Shown one piece after another: positions 11,515 to 20,023 of a stretch of DNA of 64,000 nucleotides (positions are counted from its first letter, which is position 1; each line of letters opens with the position of its first letter). The notes beneath the pieces are model-generated. The model was not told where the DNA came from, did not search any database, and saw nothing but the letters and a program-made list of their open reading frames with translations. The position numbers and the translations under genes were made by a program. Location: assembly GCA_015659035.1 (NCBI GenBank), contig DQNS01000004.1, positions 36,440-100,439 on the forward strand, in the 5' to 3' direction. The stretch comes from Acidobacteriota bacterium (lineage in GTDB: Bacteria; Acidobacteriota; Vicinamibacteria; Vicinamibacterales; UBA8438).

Positions 11515-11594
11515 GCCGGCGCACGCTCGCGGCCGACGGCAGGTACCCGGAGCCGTGGTCAGGCAACGCTATAATCAGGGCTGCGACGAGCAAC

Positions 11595-12353
11595 ATGACG
11601 CACAGGATGGTCCGCACGCTGGCGGCCGGGATGATGGCGGGGGCACTCGCCTCGCCGGCCATCCTGCACACCGGGCTCGAGGCCAGACAAACCAGCACCT
11701 CGGTGTTCCCGGTCTACGAGGGCTTCCTGAAGAATGACGACGGGACGCTGCTGCTGGCATTTGCCTACTTCAACCACAACCGCACCACCATCACGATCCC
11801 GCCGGGCCCGGACAACAGATTCGTGACCGGTGAGCCGGACCGTGGTCAGACCACCACATTCCTGCCGGGACACCACCGGTGGCAGTGCATCATGGTGGTC
11901 GACGGCGACTTCGACGGAATCCTCCGATGGCATCTCTCACACGGCGATGAGACCCATCTGACCAGTGAGTCGATGCTCCAATACAGCTGGGAGTTCGATG
12001 CCGGCGGCGCGCGACGAGCCTTGCGGGATATCGACCTGGCCACGGCACCGCGCGATGTCTGTCTGAACCGGTCGCCAATCGTACGGGTGCTCGGGCCCTC
12101 GGCGTTGACCGGCGCCGTAGGACACGGGGTCAAGCTGTTTGGCAGCGTGCGTGACGAGGGACTACCCCGCGGCGCCGCGGTGACCGCATCGTGGCGCCAG
12201 ACCAGCGGGCCGGGCTCGGTCACCTTCGACGTGTCGGACCAGACGAGAACGCTGGCGTTCTTCGATACGCCGGGCACCTACGCAGTCGAGTTAACTGGCA
12301 GCGACACCGTTTTTGAGCGGAGCGCGCAGGTCACGGTCGTCGTCGCACCCTAG
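11595..12353 (+). CDS. Secreted hypothetical protein (C-terminal PKD-like region)
   Basis: Signal-like N-terminus; YAVELTGSDTVFERSAQVTVVVAP; TATAAT -10-like hexamer at 11570-11575. Confidence 0.65.
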   Translation: MTHRMVRTLAAGMMAGALASPAILHTGLEARQTSTSVFPVYEGFLKNDDGTLLLAFAYFNHNRTTITIPPGPDNRFVTGEPDRGQTTTFLPGHHRWQCIMVVDGDFDGILRWHLSHGDETHLTSESMLQYSWEFDAGGARRALRDIDLATAPRDVCLNRSPIVRVLGPSALTGAVGHGVKLFGSVRDEGLPRGAAVTASWRQTSGPGSVTFDVSDQTRTLAFFDTPGTYAVELTGSDTVFERSAQVTVVVAP

Positions 12354-12355
12354 CT

Positions 12356-13789
12356 CTACTGGCCTTCGTTCGTCTTGGCCCGCTCGGGGTTCGCCAGCCG
12401 GGCCAGTTTGTCCTTCAACCGTACCTGATACTGCTCTTCGGTCATGAACGCGATGTCGGTCCAGGCATTGCCCATGTCATCCATGGTGCGGCTGCCCCAC
12501 CCGATCCACGCCGACGGGTCCGGGTTGTGTTTGTTCGCCACGGTGTTGTCGTGCCAGGCGACCGAGTGGAGGATGGTGCCGGCCGGGAACAAGTGCGGCT
12601 CCTCGTAGGTGTAGGTGAGTTGCCAGACCTGCTCGTAGCGCGGCACGTCGGTCAGCACCTGGCGCCGACCGTCGGCATGAATCGCCTCGAGCAGCATCCG
12701 GCTGCCGCGGAAGTGCATGTGCGGCTGGAAGTTGATGATGATCGCCGGGCGCTCCAGCCGGAAGAAGCGCTCGGAGCGGGCGACGGTGTGCGGTGGAATG
12801 CTCAGCTGCGCCAGGCTGTTGACCGAGCCCTCGTTCAGGAACGGCCCGAGCGGGGTCTCGCTGTCGAGCGGCAGGTCGACGCCCTGCCGGAGCAGCAGGT
12901 CTTCGACCTTCTCGCGGTTCAGCGTCCAGTCGTCGCCGATGCCGGTCCGGATCCGATGGGAGGTCACCTCGAGATCCGGTACCACCCCGCGGGGATAGAA
13001 CTTGATCCCGACACTGGAGATGTCGTGGACCGCCTCGCCCCATGGGTGATAGTGCGGCGCAAACCTGAACCTCGACCCTGCGTGCAACAGCTTGCCGGTG
13101 CCCTCCGGGAAGTAGTCGCCGTTGTTGCCCATCACGTACTCGGTGACGTGCACGGTGTCGACGTCGTCATCTTCCTCCGGGTTCTCGGCCTGGCTGAACG
13201 CATACACGTGCTCGTGGTGCACGCAGCAGGCCGCGGTCGTCAGCACCTGCACCCACTTCATGTAGCGGTCCTCGGTCAGCCCAGACTCGACGATCTCCGA
13301 CGGGAACATATCGGCACCCTCGGCCGGAATGTCGAACCCCTCTTTCATCGCCACGATCAGGTCCGGCTCGCCGTACACCCATTCGTCCAACGCTGCCAAA
13401 TCGAGCGGCGGTGGCGCATCCTCCGGGTTGCCCCGCGGCGCGCCGGTGTCCACCCAGCTGGCGATGACGCCGATCTCCTCGTCGCTCAGGGAAGGGTCGT
13501 CCCGATACACTCCGATTGAGCGGTCGAGATGCCAGGGCGGCATTTGCCGCGTGGTCACGCGGTCCTTGATCGCGCGTGCCCACGGCCGAACCTGCTCGTA
13601 GCTCAGCAGTGCCATCGGCGCGGCGGTGCCCGGACGGTGGCAGTTCTGACACGAGCGCTGCAGAATCGGCAGCACGTCCTTCGTGAACGTAGGCGTGTCG
13701 GCTTCGGCCCCGGCACCGATGGCCGGCCCGGCGCCCCCGACGACGATCGCCAGCGCCAGCAGGACGACGGCTGTGTAGGCTCGCTTCAC
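12356..13789 (-). CDS. Cytochrome c domain fused to PHM-like (copper type II ascorbate-dependent monooxygenase-like) domain
   Basis: CQNCH heme motif near N-terminus; copper-ligand-like CVHHEH, PHYHPWG and QPHMHFRGSRM motifs. GTG start at 13789 with RBS; ORF extends to 13819. Confidence 0.7.
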   Translation of the reverse strand: MKRAYTAVVLLALAIVVGGAGPAIGAGAEADTPTFTKDVLPILQRSCQNCHRPGTAAPMALLSYEQVRPWARAIKDRVTTRQMPPWHLDRSIGVYRDDPSLSDEEIGVIASWVDTGAPRGNPEDAPPPLDLAALDEWVYGEPDLIVAMKEGFDIPAEGADMFPSEIVESGLTEDRYMKWVQVLTTAACCVHHEHVYAFSQAENPEEDDDVDTVHVTEYVMGNNGDYFPEGTGKLLHAGSRFRFAPHYHPWGEAVHDISSVGIKFYPRGVVPDLEVTSHRIRTGIGDDWTLNREKVEDLLLRQGVDLPLDSETPLGPFLNEGSVNSLAQLSIPPHTVARSERFFRLERPAIIINFQPHMHFRGSRMLLEAIHADGRRQVLTDVPRYEQVWQLTYTYEEPHLFPAGTILHSVAWHDNTVANKHNPDPSAWIGWGSRTMDDMGNAWTDIAFMTEEQYQVRLKDKLARLANPERAKTNEGQ

Positions 13790-13860
13790 GACGACCTCCC
13801 TCAATCCCGGACGGGGCATCCCACAAAGGGACCGCGTTGGGCTTCAGCTCAGTGGGGTCA

Positions 13861-13906
13861 CAAACCTCCAGTTTGCTCCCTCGTCGCGCCTTGCCAGCCG
13901 GGCGCC
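13861..13906 (-). repeat. Degenerate copy (E) of the long palindromic repeat family, core and apex only
   Basis: Minus strand ...CCGGCTGGCAAGGCGCGACGAGGGAG matches the core of copies A/B; apex hairpin CAAAC-ctcca-GTTTG (13861-13875). Confidence 0.55.
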
Positions 13907-14075
13907 GCGCTCCGGGACTGATGCAGCGCCCTCTACTACAGGACAGTAGCACCTCTGGTCCGGTTGATCCAGAAGGTCCACGGCCCCATCGGGCTGCACG
14001 TACGCACCCGACTCGGCGGGAGTTGATCTATCCTGACGGGGCGGAATCAGTGGACGTGACCAGAAGAGAGAAGAC

Positions 14076-15743
14076 ATGACGACACGCGACCACGGTTGGC
14101 CGACACCTGGTGTCTCGCATCGCTGGAGCCGCCGAACCTTCATGCATCGGGTGTCCGGACTCGCGGCGGCGGGGGTCGCCGGACGCCTGCTCCACGGACT
14201 ACCTCCACTGAGCGGCCCGGTGCTAGCCCAGGAGACCAGCCCGGGCGCGGTCATCGAGACCACAGCCGGTCGGGTGCGTGGCGCAACGCGCGCCGGGATC
14301 CACATCTTCAAGGGTGTCCGCTACGGCGCCTCCACCGCCGGACGGAACCGATTCATGCCACCGGTCGCGCCGGCACCGTGGTCCGGCGTGCGCGACGCGC
14401 TGGAATACGGCGCCTCGGCGCCGCAGAGCCGCGCACACCCGGCGAAGAGCGAGGACTGTCTGTTCCTGAACGTCTGGACCCCGGGGCTCGGTGACGGCGG
14501 GCGTCGTCCGGTGATGGTCTGGCTGCACGGCGGCGGGTTCAGTGCCGGATCAGGGTCGTCACGAACCTACGACGGCGTGAACATGTGCACGGCGGGTGAC
14601 GTGGTACTGGTCACCATCAACCATCGCCTGAACATCTTCGGCTCCGCCTATCTGGCCCAGCTGGGCGGGAGCGACTTCGCGGCATCGGGCTGCACCGGGA
14701 TGCTCGATATCATCGCCTCGCTCGAGTGGGTGCGCGACAACATCGAGGCGTTCGGGGGCGACCCCAACACCGTCACCATCTTCGGTGAATCGGGCGGCGG
14801 GCGAAAAGTGTCCACGCTCCTCGCGATGCCGGGGGCCACGGGGCTGTTCCACCGGGCGATCATCCAGAGCGGGGCTATCCTGCGGGTCCGCAATCCACGT
14901 GACGCGACCCGCGAGGCGGAGCTGGTCCTGGCCAAGGTGGGGCTGCGATCGAACCAAGGCCACGAGTTGCAGATGGTCCCGACCGACACGCTGTTCGAGG
15001 CCGCCCTCGAGGCCGCGGGCGGGTTCGAGCCTGAAGAGCGGGTGGTCGGCATGACGGGGAACACCCCGGTGCTCGACGGCGACGCGATCCCGGTGCACCC
15101 ATTCGACCCGACAGCGCCGGCGGTCTCGGCCGACGTCCCGGTACTCGTCGGATACAACCGGACCGAAGAGACCCTGTGGTGGCAGAACCGCGAGATGCCG
15201 CTCGACATGCAGGAGGGCGAACTGCTTGAACGGATCGCGGCGCTGTTGCGCATCGACGTCGACGCCACACGTGTCATCGAGGCGTATCGCGACGCCTACC
15301 CGGACGCCCGGCCCTGGGACCACTACATCCTGATCTGCACTGATTACCCTCGCGGCATCTACGCGCGAGAGCTGGCCACGCGCAAGACTGCCCTGGGCGG
15401 CGCGGCCGCCTGGCTCTACCGATTCGACTGGGACCTGGGCGGCGAGATGCACACGCCACACGCGCTCGAGATCCGCTTCGTGTTCGACAACGTCGACCAC
15501 TTCGAGACACGGCTGTTCGACCGGCCCGGCTCGGCGGACTCGCGCGCGCTGGCGGCGAAGATGAGCGCCGCCTGGATGGCGTTCGCCCGCACCGGGAACC
15601 CAGACACCCCGGACCTCCCCCACTGGCCGGTCTACTCCGCCGACAGCCGGGACGCGATGCTCTTCAACAGCGAGAGCCGGATCGTGCGCGACCACGACCG
15701 TGGGGCGCGGCTGGTGATGGAAGAGGTGCTGAAGCTGGACTAA
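14076..15743 (+). CDS. Carboxylesterase/lipase type B, Tat-exported
   Basis: SRRTFMHRV Tat motif; PVMVWLHGGGFSAGS; FGESGGGRKVSTLLAMP nucleophile elbow. Confidence 0.92.
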   Translation: MTTRDHGWPTPGVSHRWSRRTFMHRVSGLAAAGVAGRLLHGLPPLSGPVLAQETSPGAVIETTAGRVRGATRAGIHIFKGVRYGASTAGRNRFMPPVAPAPWSGVRDALEYGASAPQSRAHPAKSEDCLFLNVWTPGLGDGGRRPVMVWLHGGGFSAGSGSSRTYDGVNMCTAGDVVLVTINHRLNIFGSAYLAQLGGSDFAASGCTGMLDIIASLEWVRDNIEAFGGDPNTVTIFGESGGGRKVSTLLAMPGATGLFHRAIIQSGAILRVRNPRDATREAELVLAKVGLRSNQGHELQMVPTDTLFEAALEAAGGFEPEERVVGMTGNTPVLDGDAIPVHPFDPTAPAVSADVPVLVGYNRTEETLWWQNREMPLDMQEGELLERIAALLRIDVDATRVIEAYRDAYPDARPWDHYILICTDYPRGIYARELATRKTALGGAAAWLYRFDWDLGGEMHTPHALEIRFVFDNVDHFETRLFDRPGSADSRALAAKMSAAWMAFARTGNPDTPDLPHWPVYSADSRDAMLFNSESRIVRDHDRGARLVMEEVLKLD

Positions 15744-15753
15744 GTGGCCCCGG

Positions 15754-15915
15754 TCACCAGATCGTCTCGACCGCCGAGTAACGTCTGATCCGGGCGTCCT
15801 TGGTCACGAGCGCGGCCGACTCCAGCATGGCCGTGGCTACGATCAGCCGGTCGGCCGGGTCGTCCGGAAACTCGTGGCCGATCTGCGTCACGTCGCCGTG
15901 ACGCAGATCGCCGGA
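15754..15915 (-). pseudogene. C-terminal remnant of a VapC-like PIN-domain toxin
   Basis: Minus-strand translation ...QIGHEFPDDPADRLIVATAMLESAALVTKDARIRRYSAVETIW*; in-frame stop just upstream. Not in the supplied ORF track. Confidence 0.75.
15879..15910. repeat. Perfect 14-bp stem / 4-nt loop palindrome at the PIN-remnant breakpoint
   Basis: CGATCTGCGTCACG tcgc CGTGACGCAGATCG. Confidence 0.8.
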
Positions 15916-15937
15916 CCCTTAGGAGAGATGTGACGGA

Positions 15938-16004
15938 GACGGAACCGGTGTTCCGTCCCCATCATGCGGTCTTCTGGCGCCCGAGCGAACACCCTGGGCG
16001 CCAG
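15938..16004. terminator. Two tandem hairpins between convergent genes
   Basis: GACGGAAC cggt GTTCCGTC (15938-15957) and CTGGCGCCC ... GGGCGCCAG (15974-16004). Confidence 0.5.
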
Positions 16005-16037
16005 TCATCTGCAGCGTTCGCGCTGGCTGGCTGGCAG

Positions 16038-16649
16038 CTAGTCGACCATGAAGTCGCCGACGTGCACATCGAGCTGGTGGCTGAAACGAACACCGGCGAT
16101 GCCGTCGACGTCCATCCCCGCCTTTGGCAGGCTCACCACCTCCGTGCCGTTCGACAGGAACCGCACGTTGCTCGCACCCACCTCGACCGAGATGGTGTTG
16201 CTCATCCGCCCGTTCTCGAGGGCGTTGACGGCGCTGTGCTCGGCCCAGCCGCTGGTCAGGTTCTCAGTGTCGCCGCCCATCCGCTTCTTGATCAGGAACT
16301 GGCCATCTTCCCGGATCAGGAAGTAAGTGTAGCGCTGCCCGTCACCGTCGAGATCCTGGCCGCCAAAGAACAGCCCGAAGGAGTTCAGGTGCGACGACGC
16401 CGTGGTCTGGGTGAAGCTCGCACTGAGGGTGTAGGTGCCCGACCCCGAGTTGCTGGGGTTCCAGAAGACGGCGGCGGGCCCGGTGGTAACGTGGAAGCCG
16501 CCGCCCATCGACCGGAAGTGGAGGTCGTTGACATCGGCGCGGCCGCTGTCGAGCCGGGCCTGCCAGCCGTCCATCATCACGCCGCCGCCCTGCCCGAGAA
16601 CCGGAAGTGTCAACAAAAGTAACGCCACTGCTACAAGACTGGTTCGCAT
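16038..16649 (-). CDS. Secreted concanavalin/DUF1080-like protein
   Basis: MRTSLVAVALLLLTLPVLGQ signal; FGLFFGGQDLDGDGQRYTYFLIREDGQFLIKKR; AGGAGG RBS. Confidence 0.72.
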   Translation of the reverse strand: MRTSLVAVALLLLTLPVLGQGGGVMMDGWQARLDSGRADVNDLHFRSMGGGFHVTTGPAAVFWNPSNSGSGTYTLSASFTQTTASSHLNSFGLFFGGQDLDGDGQRYTYFLIREDGQFLIKKRMGGDTENLTSGWAEHSAVNALENGRMSNTISVEVGASNVRFLSNGTEVVSLPKAGMDVDGIAGVRFSHQLDVHVGDFMVD

Positions 16650-16736
16650 GGTACCTCCTTGCATGCTGTCAAGGCCTTCGCGGCCAATGCAGTTCAAACT
16701 GCTATCGTACCCTGAGGAACGACCCTCGTCCAGTGA

Positions 16737-18188
16737 TCACACCAATTCTGTCAATGTGGCGGCAAAGAGCTTGTAGAACCGGCCGACCGACGCCACGTGC
16801 ACCCGCTCGTCCGGCGAATGCGGGTACTCGATCTGCGGCCCGAACGAAATCATGTCGATGCCCGGGATTTTCTTCCCCAGGATCCCGCATTCGAGTCCAG
16901 CGTGAATCGCCTTGACCTCCGGCTCCGTCCCCAGCTCCCGCCGGTGCACCGCTTTCACGACCTCGAGCAGCCTGGACTCCAGATCCGGCTTCCACCCCGG
17001 ATACGCCATGTCCTCCTCGACCGCCGCCCCGGCGAGCAGCCCGACGGCGCGCACCTGACCGCGCAACGCCACCAATGCGGAGTCGATCGAGGACCGGCTG
17101 CTCAACCCGACGCGGAGCGACCCGTTGACCCGCTTGACGGTCGCCAGGTTCACGCTGGTCTCGACCAGATCGGGAATGTCGTAGCTCATCGCCTCGACGC
17201 CGTGCGGGAGGGCGTTGACCAGCTGGAGGACCCGCTCGGTCGTCGCCTGGTCCCAAACCGCCTCGGGCGCATTCGTGTCATCCACCGCCAGCTGCATCCT
17301 GGACTCGGCCGGCCCGTACTCGGCGCGAATCGTCTCGATCTCCCGCTCGATAGCCGCCATCAGCGCGGTCCGGCCCTCCGCCGCCACGACCACCGTCGCG
17401 AACGCCTCGCGCGGGATCGCGTTGTGGGCGCTGCCGCCGGCGAACCGAACCAGACGGAACCCGCCGCCGAGATACGCCGCCCCGAGGGCCCGGCCGAGCA
17501 ACTTCACCGCATTGCCACGCTGGAGATGAATGTCGCACCCCGAGTGCCCGCCCTTGAGGCCGGTCAGCGCGATCGACAACGCCACCCCGTCGGCCGGCGC
17601 CGGCTCGGTGCCCAGCTCGACGGTGAGCTGCGTGTCGCCCCCGCCCGCGCATCCCACGTAGACGATGCCATCCTCTTCCGAGTCCAGGTTGATGAGCTGG
17701 CGCCCGTACAGCATGCGGGCGTCGAGCTGCGCCGCGCCGGTCAACCCGGTCTCCTCGTCGATGGTGAACAACAGCTCCAGCGGCCCATGGGCGAAGTCGG
17801 TCTCCCCCATCACGGCCAGCATCGTCGCCACGCCGATACCGTTGTCCGACCCCAGGGTCGTGCCGGTGGCATTAAGGTATTCACCGTCCCTCCGCGGGAT
17901 GATCGCGTCGGTGGCGAAGTCGAAGTTGACGTCGGCGTTCTTCTCCTGCACCATGTCGAGATGCGACTGCAGGATGGTGACCGCGGCGCCCTCGTGCCCA
18001 GGTGTGGCCGGTTTGCGCACCACCAGATTGCCGGCGGGGTCGCCCTGATGCGCCAGCCCGTGGCTCTCGGCCACCGTCACGACATGGCTGCGCATCCGGC
18101 CCTCGTCCTTCGAGGCGCGGGGAATCGTGAGAATCGTGTCGAAATGCCGCCAGAGGGCGACCGGTTCCAGCTCGGCAACGAACGTCAT
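16737..18188 (-). CDS. pepD: Beta-Ala-His dipeptidase / aminoacyl-histidine dipeptidase (M20)
   Basis: ILQSHLDMVQEKN, LGSDNGIGVATMLA, FTIDEETGLTGA; AGGAGG RBS before ATG at 18188. Confidence 0.92.
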   Translation of the reverse strand: MTFVAELEPVALWRHFDTILTIPRASKDEGRMRSHVVTVAESHGLAHQGDPAGNLVVRKPATPGHEGAAVTILQSHLDMVQEKNADVNFDFATDAIIPRRDGEYLNATGTTLGSDNGIGVATMLAVMGETDFAHGPLELLFTIDEETGLTGAAQLDARMLYGRQLINLDSEEDGIVYVGCAGGGDTQLTVELGTEPAPADGVALSIALTGLKGGHSGCDIHLQRGNAVKLLGRALGAAYLGGGFRLVRFAGGSAHNAIPREAFATVVVAAEGRTALMAAIEREIETIRAEYGPAESRMQLAVDDTNAPEAVWDQATTERVLQLVNALPHGVEAMSYDIPDLVETSVNLATVKRVNGSLRVGLSSRSSIDSALVALRGQVRAVGLLAGAAVEEDMAYPGWKPDLESRLLEVVKAVHRRELGTEPEVKAIHAGLECGILGKKIPGIDMISFGPQIEYPHSPDERVHVASVGRFYKLFAATLTELV

Positions 18189-18311
18189 GGGGCCTCCTGG
18201 GGATTGCCAGAGGAGTCGGTCCGCCGCCAAAGCTTCGGCGGACCCGCCGAAGCTCGTCGTCCAATCATGACAGACGAGCGAAGGCGGGGGATATTATCGA
18301 GCCTACAGTAC

Positions 18312-19205
18312 ATGTCTCTGCTATCGGGCGTCACGCGAGCGTCCGTAGCCGATACGCGGCGCAGCCCCTCGCGTCGAAGCCTCTGCGCCCTCGTCATCCT
18401 GATCGCGATCGCCGGGTCCGGGCCCACCTCGGCCCAGACCCGACCACCGGACGAAGCCCTCGAGGCGCCACGACAGGAACCGAGCATCGCTGCGGCACCG
18501 TCGGCGGCGTCCCTCGCACGGATCCGGCGTGGACTGACGCTGCAGCAACCGACCGAGCTTCCCGCCCTCGAGATCGTTGACGACGAGGCGCTCGTGGACC
18601 GGCGACCGACCATCCAGCTCGTGCCCGGGCTCGATTTCGTCGGCGGGCTCGATCTGTTCGGTGTCTTCGACAGCACCGGTAGACAGCTCGGACCACCCAC
18701 CCATCGAGACATGATGAACTTCATGACAGCGCGTGACATGAACGAGGCGGTGGGGAGCGGCGGCAGCGTTCGAGGCATCGCGAGCGTCTCGGCGGTCGCG
18801 CTGGCGCTGCCCTATGCCATCAAGGCGATCGGGGCGATCGGGGGCTGGCTCTTCGGTCACGACGACGACGACGCGCCGGCACATCCGATCTTGACCGAGA
18901 GCGAGGAAGCGCGCGCGCTCGCCGGCGTGACAGCAGACCGCCAGGTGCTCGCCGCCGGTGTCCACCAGCGTGGGCGAACCGTCGCCTTGTCGCTGGTCGT
19001 GCCGGCCGACACGCCGGCCGACACCGCACGCGCGCTCGGGGAGCGGTTCGTGATGCTGATCAAGACATTGGCATTGACGGAGACGGCCCCTGACGACGAG
19101 ATCGGCGTCGGGGACTACGACTACATCGTGCAGGTCAGCTCACCCTCCGACAGCGTGATTGCCCGGGGTGGCAAGGCCACCGCCGACACCAAGATCCACT
19201 GGTAG
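18312..19205 (+). CDS. Secreted hypothetical protein
   Basis: Signal-like LCALVILIAIAGSGPTSAQ; the long upstream extension of ORF 16797 is antisense to pepD. Confidence 0.6.
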   Translation: MSLLSGVTRASVADTRRSPSRRSLCALVILIAIAGSGPTSAQTRPPDEALEAPRQEPSIAAAPSAASLARIRRGLTLQQPTELPALEIVDDEALVDRRPTIQLVPGLDFVGGLDLFGVFDSTGRQLGPPTHRDMMNFMTARDMNEAVGSGGSVRGIASVSAVALALPYAIKAIGAIGGWLFGHDDDDAPAHPILTESEEARALAGVTADRQVLAAGVHQRGRTVALSLVVPADTPADTARALGERFVMLIKTLALTETAPDDEIGVGDYDYIVQVSSPSDSVIARGGKATADTKIHW

Positions 19206-19230
19206 GCTTGACACAGGATCTGTCTCACCG

Positions 19231-19260
19231 CCTGCTGACTTCCGACTTCTGACTCCTCAC
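19231..19260 (-). repeat. Heptanucleotide tandem tract (YAGRAGN)n
   Basis: CTGCTGACTTCCGACTTCTGACTCCTCAC on plus strand; period 7. Confidence 0.6.
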
Positions 19261-19270
19261 GCGTGCTCCC

Positions 19271-20023
19271 TCACCACGCGGTCCAGCCACCATCGACCGG
19301 GAGCGTCGCGCAGTTGACCATGCCGGCCTCGTCGCTGGCGAGGTAGACCACCGCGTGGCCGATGTCTTCGGGTGTGGCGAGCTCGCCACGCGGAATCTTC
19401 CCCAGCACGAACGCCCGGAACTCCGGCTGCTCCAAACGCGCCCGGGTGAGGTTCGTCTCGACGAACGTCGGGGCGACCGAGTTGACCGTGATGCCGTAGG
19501 TGGCCCACTCGACACCCAGGGTGCGCACGAGGTTGATGATGGCTCCCTTGCTGGCGCAGTAGACCGGCTGACCCGGAATGCCGATGAGCCCCGACTGGCT
19601 CGAGATGAACACGACGCGGCCGAATCTCCGCTCGATCATCTTCGGCGCCACCGCCTGAGCACAGAAAAAGCCGCCACGAACATTCGTGTTGAAGTGGTCG
19701 TCCCAGTTCTCGACGTCGACCTCCAGCCCCGGCTGCGGACGGTTGATTCCGGCGTTGTTGACGAGGATATCGATGTGACCGAGCCTGGCCTCAACCGCCG
19801 CGACGCCGGCGGCGATCTGAGCCAGATCGCGCACATCGATCGTGAGGGGCATCGGGGTCTCGCCCGCCTCCGCGCAGAGCGTGGCGGTCTCATCGAGCGA
19901 CAGGTCCGACCGGTTCGAGATGGCGACGTGCGCACCGGACCTGGTCAGCGCGACGGCGATCGCCTGCCCCAGACCGGTCGCCGCACCGGTGACCAGCGCC
20001 GTCCGGCCCGTCAGATCAAACAT
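19271..20023 (-). CDS. SDR family oxidoreductase
   Basis: TGAATGLGQAIA, NNAG, YCASKGA. Confidence 0.92.
   Translation of the reverse strand: MFDLTGRTALVTGAATGLGQAIAVALTRSGAHVAISNRSDLSLDETATLCAEAGETPMPLTIDVRDLAQIAAGVAAVEARLGHIDILVNNAGINRPQPGLEVDVENWDDHFNTNVRGGFFCAQAVAPKMIERRFGRVVFISSQSGLIGIPGQPVYCASKGAIINLVRTLGVEWATYGITVNSVAPTFVETNLTRARLEQPEFRAFVLGKIPRGELATPEDIGHAVVYLASDEAGMVNCATLPVDGGWTAW

Noticed and set aside
16797-18311. N-terminal ~500 aa of the 802-aa ORF 16797-19205
   Set aside because: Antisense to pepD; the signal-peptide-bearing start at 18312 is more plausible.
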